The notes below the pieces were generated by a model. That model worked only from the letters and a program-made list of their open reading frames with translations. It was not told the DNA's origin and made no database searches. This document shows, one piece after another, positions 58,706 through 64,000 of a stretch of 64,000 bases of DNA. The stretch's first letter is position 1; each line of letters opens with the position of its first letter. A program made the position numbers and the translations under genes. Source of the stretch: Phytoseiulus persimilis (lineage: Eukaryota > Arthropoda > Arachnida > Mesostigmata > Phytoseiidae); the NCBI GenBank assembly GCA_037576195.1, contig CM075103.1:24428001-24492000 (forward strand), written 5' to 3'.

Positions 58706-58803
58706 TTAGTCATAAGCGCGCATGGGATGCATTGGACTTTGGGATCAGACTCCAACGCCCGCATCATCCCTATGCATTTTGCACATGCCTTCAATCGTGC
58801 CAT
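58706..58803 (-). pseudogene. LINE ORF1, copy 2, N-terminus
   Basis: MARLKACAKCIGMMRALESD with the first two cysteine pairs. It is cut off by the Helitron; the rest is at 51540-50297. Confidence 0.7.
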
Positions 58804-60592
58804 TTTTTTCTTTTCCCCCGAGTTCTTTCACGGGTTTTTGTTACCCATCATTCGCCAACTGTCCTCTGCGTGAAATTCTTTCCACACGCACTTCACGAAA
58901 CCACTTTTTTTCGAAAAAAGCGCTAACACGGACCACCACGAGCTCACCCTGCCTTAGCAGACGACAACATTGTGGGAGACCACATGAGTTTGTCTGGGAG
59001 AATCGACTTTCCTCGGTAGAACTTTTGGAAGGGGGTCGGCCATTGTTTCGAAAAAACATGGCCGTTCTGCCGTCAGCTTGTTACGGGAGAGGAGGAGCGG
59101 GAAAACAGTGGAGAACGAGCGGTTGGTATCGTTGAGGGCTCTCTAGAACAACTTGAAAACTTTTCACCATCGCCATGTTACCCGCTTAATAGTGGACGTA
59201 CACCGCAGTGACTCTGTCAGCTCACTAATCAGCTCAACAAAGCCACTACCCCGCAGTTGAGTGGCAAGGTCGGGAGGTGCGTTACCTCTGTGCTTCGCCT
59301 CAAGATGAGCCTTGAGTAGATCCTTGTCATGTTGTAGTTAACCAGTTGAAGCCCACGAGGGTTCCCATATCACTAGAAACTCTTTTAGAACGTGCCCCCG
59401 AGGGAATGGTCGGGGGGTTCCCCCCAACTGCGTGAAGCCGGGCGATAAATTTCTATGCAATCTTATTGAGAGCGTCGATCTTGTCTCGTGATCTTTTCTT
59501 CCTTTACTGGAGGTGAAATTACTATCCTACGGCTTTGACACGATGAAAAAAGGCGCTGATACCGCTCTCTTTCTCTGCTTGGTGAAGGCTCACGGTCACT
59601 TCATATTTATCTACCGAACTGTTACCCGTCACAAGGAAAGAATGGATGGGGTTTCGTCGTTTTGTACTCGGGTTCGACAGTGGCATTCGGTCAGTAATTT
59701 TTGCTGCGTGGCAGCTGATGCGCTTCCGATCAGCGCTGAGAGCCTTACTCTCCCGGCGCTGAAAGTTGCAGTCGCATGAATCTTCCTCGATCTCCGGTCT
59801 GACTTATTCGGTTCCCTCAGCGTACCCGATCGGGTCCCTGCTCCCTGAGCTTTCGATCAAACATTCAGTTCCCCTAATACTACAAGACTAACAGTCTTCC
59901 CGGCCATAGGCGAGCGCCGGCCTGTGATGCTGCCTCTGAAAGAATATTGCTCGTGTGCTGGATCCGAATCTAACGATTATTTTTGCCAAACACTGAAACT
60001 AATTTTCTCAGAAAAATATTCAAAGAGAACTCTCTGCATTGGCCTCATATCCAGGGGGAGCAGGTCGGAGCTCGACGACAGCATTGTGAACGATCTTCCG
60101 CGATCAGATGCCTAGGACGATGATGGAAAGCCTCCAAGGACCAGAGCGAAACTAGGAATCAGAGATTGGAGACCTCGCCTCAATCTTGGAGGTCGAGAAC
60201 CTCGTTCTCAACCATGATCTCGAAGAGCTTGATTTGGGAGGAGGGAAAAGAACTTCTCCGGCTGAGACTCCCATATATTCTATTTTCCGGGAACGCTCCC
60301 GTATGGTATCCATTTTGTACAGAAAGAATGCTCCTTCCTTCCCGAAAATTGATGGATCAGAAGAGGAAACGAGTTCACTTTGAACGGACGAGCAGTGCCA
60401 GTCTTCCCGTCCAGCGATCTGCGTACATGGGGGTTCAGCAAGAGGGAGCATGTCCAAACGCTCCGAGCTCCGCTGACCACCCCTATGCCGAGCTGGCAGT
60501 GGTCAACATGTTTGGACATTTCTCGCACGAAGGAATAAGTCTTCCCAGGAGCTCCCTCCTGAGCTTTACTGAGTTCGTGGGGGGTTCGTCCT
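58804..60592. other. Spacer of the tandem unit, copies 2/3
   Basis: Matches 46251-48050 closely. No recognised gene; see that entry. Confidence 0.45.
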
Positions 60593-60958
60593 ATGCTCTC
60601 CCAACCTAGGCCATGTCCCCCTGCCAGCATGTCCCCATTCGCTCAGACCGTTCAACCATCCGATGAATGTATGGAATGTTGGACAGGCCTCGTTCCGTTT
60701 CAATTACCCAGAGCATCTGGAGTCTCGAACGGGAACCTCACAATCTCGACTAAGGGGCGCAGCAGCGGAATCTGCTGTTGCGGTTTTTCTGGGTACCTGC
60801 CGAGTTCGGGCATACCTGATGAGGAGCGGGAGCGCCCGGGTGAAATTGAATTGAACTTCGAAATAATGGATCGGGCTTCCGAAGGAATTCGGCGAGAGGC
60901 ACACCATGAGATAGAGAGAGAGCATCGCAACCGCGAGAGATGCATAAAACGTGCTTGA
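60593..60958 (+). other. Upstream ORF before the acidic gene, copy 3
   Basis: 121 codons; from MSPFAQTVQPSD on it equals the copy-2 frame. It overlaps the start of the acidic gene by 19 bases. Confidence 0.4.
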
Positions 60959-61686
60959 TGCTCCTGCTTCGTTTCATTCGAGTGTTCGGGTCTGACTGCA
61001 TTGTAGCTCCAAACTTCACAATGAACACCATCTGCAGTGCTCACCGCGTGGGGCTCCCACAGCCATATTCGACCGGGATCAATGGTCCGACCTCGACATC
61101 TCTGGTACCTGAGGAACGAGAATCTCCTGAAGGTGATATGGCTACGAACGTGCCGTGGTTCGTGAGCTTCGTCGGGGTCGAAGCGGACGAATGTGACGCT
61201 GGTTCCGCTCCAGACTCTGGTTACGTCGCTGACACGGAGTCCGATACAGACGACGTGAGGAGCTCGGATTCGGAATGGAGTGCAGCGGACACGGAGCCCG
61301 ATACCGACTGCATGGAAAGCTCGGATATGGAATCGAGCGGAGCGGACACGGAGTCCGATACCGACTACGTGGAGAGCTCGGAGGTGGAGTGGAGTGATGC
61401 GGAAGACATGCCGATGGAAAACGACAGCGTCCATGATGGAGGTCAAGTGTCAAGCGAGGCCAAGTGTAGCGGGCCCCCGATCAACTTCTTCCAGCCAGAT
61501 CAAAGCTTGTTCGACCTGCTGGATTCCCAACAGACGGAGCCGATCCAACAGCAGGAGAGTCCGTCGGCAAAGTTGGAGGAGATTCTGAGGTTCCTTGAAA
61601 CGGGCGACGAAATAATCTTCGAGAAGCAGAGGAAGCACCGAGACTACCTTGCCTGGGCTGACAGCTGTCTCTCGACACCCCAATAA
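60940..61686 (+). CDS. Acidic 248-residue protein, copy 3
   Basis: 248 codons, the same three acidic 19-residue units and the same C-terminus, with AATAAA at 61717-61722. It is closer to copy 2 than to copy 1 (both begin MHKTCLM, both have FLETGDE). This fits copies 2 and 3 having separated last. Confidence 0.55.
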   Translation: MHKTCLMLLLRFIRVFGSDCIVAPNFTMNTICSAHRVGLPQPYSTGINGPTSTSLVPEERESPEGDMATNVPWFVSFVGVEADECDAGSAPDSGYVADTESDTDDVRSSDSEWSAADTEPDTDCMESSDMESSGADTESDTDYVESSEVEWSDAEDMPMENDSVHDGGQVSSEAKCSGPPINFFQPDQSLFDLLDSQQTEPIQQQESPSAKLEEILRFLETGDEIIFEKQRKHRDYLAWADSCLSTPQ

Positions 61687-61722
61687 CTTCTCCTTTGTGA
61701 AATCCTCGATTTCGAAAATAAA

Positions 61723-62464
61723 GGTCTTATTCTATGTGATGAGTGTTCCATAATGCAAGTGGTAAGAGACAGATAGCCACTACGACGTTCGCTTACATTG
61801 ATGATATCAACCCAAACGAATACCACTCTTGATTACATCAAGTCTCGACTGCTATGGCTGGAGCCAGTCCTTGCGAGCATTATTTGTTCGGTCAAAATCA
61901 TTCGAATCATCAATCTTGTATGGATTGAGGGTGCAATTGATGAAAATTCCCGAGAGGACTGGCTCCAGCAATGACCTCGATTGTACCAACTAAGGTCATG
62001 TTAACGCTCGATTGTATCGAAACCTCGACCAAATCGACAGTCTAGGATTCATGACATTTGTTGTTGAATGAAGTGAGGTCCAACTGTACCTCGTTTCGGC
62101 TATGACAGCGACGACGGTGGCGATTGTGAATACGGTTTTCGGTTACTCGAACCTCCACGAGGACGACGTTATCAACGGGAGCAAAGCAGCCACTGCGATG
62201 CAAAGTGAATGGCTTGCGGAATTTTCGAGTTCTGCGTGATTTCACAAAACTCCAGGAAGTCTTGTCCGGATCTCCCTCATTGATGACGCGAGATCGTTCA
62301 GATTTGTCATCGACTTCGTCTCCGCCCAGAAGCTATTTCAGCGTTCCGGTTCCTGATTATGTCGTCTGCTATCGACACTCGTCTCTGATCACGGAAGCGC
62401 TTTTGGGCCTCTCGTCTGTATTTTTGACGTACGCCCAGAACCTTTTGGCTCTTTGGCTTCTTGG
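61723..62464. other. Spacer and decayed LINE part, copy 3
   Basis: Equivalent to 49169-49814, with the same unrecognised minus-strand basic frame (62245-62042). Confidence 0.35.
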
Positions 62465-63088
62465 TCATCTGATTATATAGTCGTACATTCTCTTACCTTT
62501 TTCAGCAACTTCATCTGCTATTTGTTTGCTTACATCCCTTTCCACCCTTTCTTCCTCTTTGAGGCTGTCAGGGATCAGGATGCCGGTTCCACCGCTGGCG
62601 TGTTTCCCAGACCGACCATCCCTGTTTGAGCCTACAAATCTGTAGCCTTTGATTTTTGGTGGTACCTCGTCGTTCATGAGTTTTGTTTCGCTCAACATGA
62701 TTATTCATTCTTTCGTGTCTTCGAAAGTATTCCTCATGAGCTTCTTCCATTTCACTTTTGTCCTGCCCAGAGCTAGATTCAAAACACATATGTTCAGGGT
62801 GTCTAGATTAACAAACGCATTTTTATTTTTCATGCCTCTGCCTCTCACCCTCATTTTTCTTTTAACCTCTGAAGCAGTCTTTCGCTTCTTTGGGCAGGAC
62901 ACCTGACGCCTGATCCTATTTAACCCACGGGTTTTTCCCCAGCCAGGTTTTTGGTATGGGTTCCCCCTACCCCTGGTCGGATGAGGGGCAGAGGTCATTG
63001 AGTATGGAACGTCTCCGCTCCACCTTGCTCCTCTACCCCTGTGTGCACTTCTTTGGGCACCCCTGTTGCTGTTCTGTTTTGGAGTAGC
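62465..63088 (-). pseudogene. LINE ORF1 tail and ORF2 start, copy 3
   Basis: From 63088 down: the basic ORF1 tail (GDVPYSMTSAPHPTRGRG), which here runs without a stop into the ORF2 start (FVNLDTLNICVLNLALGRTK). A frameshift follows, then LSETKLMNDEVPPKIKGYRF and the linker. The ORF1 stop seen in copy 2 is lost. The tandem unit ends at about 63088. Confidence 0.7.
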
Positions 63089-63230
63089 TGTAAGGAGCTC
63101 GGAATGATGTGACTCGTGGTGTCGGAGATCGTGAGATACAACTGCATTGTTTATTATTGACTCCAAGCAGACTCCCCTTCGACGATGAAGGAGAGAGCGC
63201 GACAAGGCGCCAAACGGTGATCTACTAACA
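63089..63230 (-). repeat. Short LTR-like segment, 142 bp
   Basis: On the minus strand it starts TGTTAGTAGATCACC, has AATAAA in the middle and ends CTCCTTACA. It is preceded by the purine-rich aaaaggacggaga, as a 3' LTR of a Copia-like element would be. The 5 bases on either side (gtagc, tctcc) do not match, so no target duplication supports it; the rest of such an element is not present. Confidence 0.4.
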
Positions 63231-63326
63231 TCTCCGTCCTTTTGACCATTCTTAATTTTTTCTTACAATATTGTTCATGGTTTATTGGATCTGATTTTTT
63301 TTGTATTTATGAATCAACCTTTCAAT

Positions 63327-63893
63327 TCAGGCGAGAGCATGCTCAGCGGATCCTTTCTTGTTGCGTTCCCATTCTTCGAGAAGTCGCTTGGTCTTGTTCA
63401 CCAATGAATGATTCAGCTCGCTGCTTAGGCCGAGGCGAGCTGCGAGGTCTTCGTTGGTGTAGTAGAATTCATTGCATCCGAAGATCACGTGTGCGGTTGT
63501 TTCGGGGTGAACTCCACATCGGTCGCAGAATGTGTCTGGGGCAGCTTGGAAGATGGTATTGTGACATTTTGTTGGGAGGGTTCCAGCTCTCGCTAGGGCC
63601 AGCAGGGAGGATCCTCTACTATTGTCATATATGTGGGTGGTTGTGGTCCTTGACTCTTTGTGGGCTCGGTACAGCTCGAGAGTGGACCTCTTTTCCATCC
63701 CGTCTTCCCAGGCCTTATCCTGTACGGTCTTAACTTTTTCGGATAGCTTCCGGTAGTAGACTCCAAGGAGTGCTCGGTTTCCGTGGTCGTGTTCGATCTT
63801 CAGTGCGTCGCAATCGGATTTCGTTCTGAGAACTCCCATTCTTAGGTAGGCTTTCGTTTTGTTTTTCTGTAGCTCAACTGCATCGAGTAGCAT
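63327..63893 (-). pseudogene. LINE ORF2, C-terminal end
   Basis: A frame of 188 codons with the C-terminal zinc motif of Jockey/R1/I-type LINE ORF2: CDRCGVHPETTAHVIFGC (C-x2-C-x8-H-x4-C). It is followed by a helical tail ending LLEEWERNKKGSAEHALA. The upstream part is a K/R-rich helical region. The reverse transcriptase should lie to the right, but 63894-64000 shows no RT motif, so it is either truncated or simply cut by the window edge. It is not obviously the same LINE as in the tandem unit. Confidence 0.7.
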
Positions 63894-64000
63894 TTTGGGT
63901 CATCTCGAGTCCGGCATTGAGCGGATCCTCGCAAAATACCTGAGCTTACTTTTGGCTTCCCTCGCTTCGAAGGAGCTCCAGCTCAGCTCCGATGAAAGGT
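63894..64000. other. Window edge, nothing recognised
   Basis: Possible continuation of the LINE on the minus strand, too short to judge. Confidence 0.3.

Larger units (their letters stand above)
33098..63088. repeat. Three tandem copies of a unit of about 5.39 kb, split by two insertions
   Basis: The order acidic gene, LINE ORF2 remnant, LINE ORF1, unique spacer repeats three times. Gene starts are at 33714, 48386 and 60940. The second and third are 12,554 bases apart; taking away the 7,165-bp Helitron leaves 5,389. The first and second are 14,672 apart; without BEL-3 and one target copy this leaves 5,082, because copy 1 lacks about 300 bases at about 34905. Copy 1 begins inside the spacer at about 33098 and copy 3 ends inside ORF1 at about 63088. 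The copies look well over 90% alike by eye. Confidence 0.85.

Noticed and set aside
51433-58803. Frames of 1,190 and 855 codons (plus) and 1,975, 2,098 and 418 codons (minus)
   Set aside because: Satellite effect; the ends of the frames run into Helitron leader or LINE ORF1 only by chance joining.
63084-63235. Solo LTR with target duplication
   Set aside because: Flanks gtagc and tctcc differ; kept only as an LTR-like segment.

Overview
The window is eukaryotic, animal-type and made almost entirely of transposable elements. It holds BEL/Pao LTR retrotransposons, a RepHel-encoding Helitron, hAT and MULE DNA transposons, and LINE fragments with APE endonuclease and esterase-like ORF1 parts. 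There is no bacterial gene organisation and no operon. BEL/Pao elements occur only in animals, so this is a metazoan and most likely an arthropod; the species cannot be fixed from the sequence. I found no convincing single-copy host gene, tRNA, rRNA or CRISPR array.

The left half (about 1-27.5 kb) is a set of elements inside elements, and three target-site duplications (TSDs) let it be unpacked. A decayed MULE transposase gene (minus strand, 27490-27156 and then 2278-993) is split by BEL-1 (2279-27155, TSD gcttc). BEL-1 is split by BEL-2 (5577-13540, TSD ggtag), a young copy with one intact 1,839-residue gag-pol frame. BEL-1 is split again by a Helitron cluster at 13797-26094: a small Helitron (13797-15771), a 5' fragment of the same type (15772-16286), a large autonomous Helitron (16287-25759) encoding an apparently intact RepHel protein, and an inverted 5' fragment (25760-26094). 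Both BEL-1 and BEL-2 carry an antisense ORF between pol and the 3' LTR. The BEL-2 antisense ORF has its own TATA-like box and AATAAA.

The middle (27.5-33.1 kb) has a truncated hAT transposase gene (29516-30772, minus). Its 3' end runs into a fold-back repeat (28714-29532) with copies of the Helitron 45-bp satellite in its loop. There is also a second, wider inverted repeat and a small hAT MITE at 31717-31984.

The right half (33.1-63.1 kb) was originally three tandem copies of a unit of about 5.39 kb. Each unit holds a plus-strand gene for an acidic 248-residue protein with AATAAA just after its stop, and a minus-strand remnant of a LINE (ORF1 with CCHC-like cysteines and an SGNH-esterase-like region, ORF2 reduced to endonuclease plus linker). 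Copy 1 is split by BEL-3 (35538-45122, minus, TSD cccct), which in turn holds a hAT element (42350-44488, TSD gtgatttg). Copy 2 is split by a non-autonomous Helitron (51541-58705) that is almost pure 45-bp satellite, about 154 units. The matching tandem copy gives the undisturbed site for both large insertions, so their ends are known to the base.

The last kilobase has a short LTR-like segment and the C-terminal end of another LINE ORF2. The recurring theme is the 45-bp satellite (15 codons, open in three of six frames). It sits inside every larger Helitron here, so Helitrons appear to move and amplify it.
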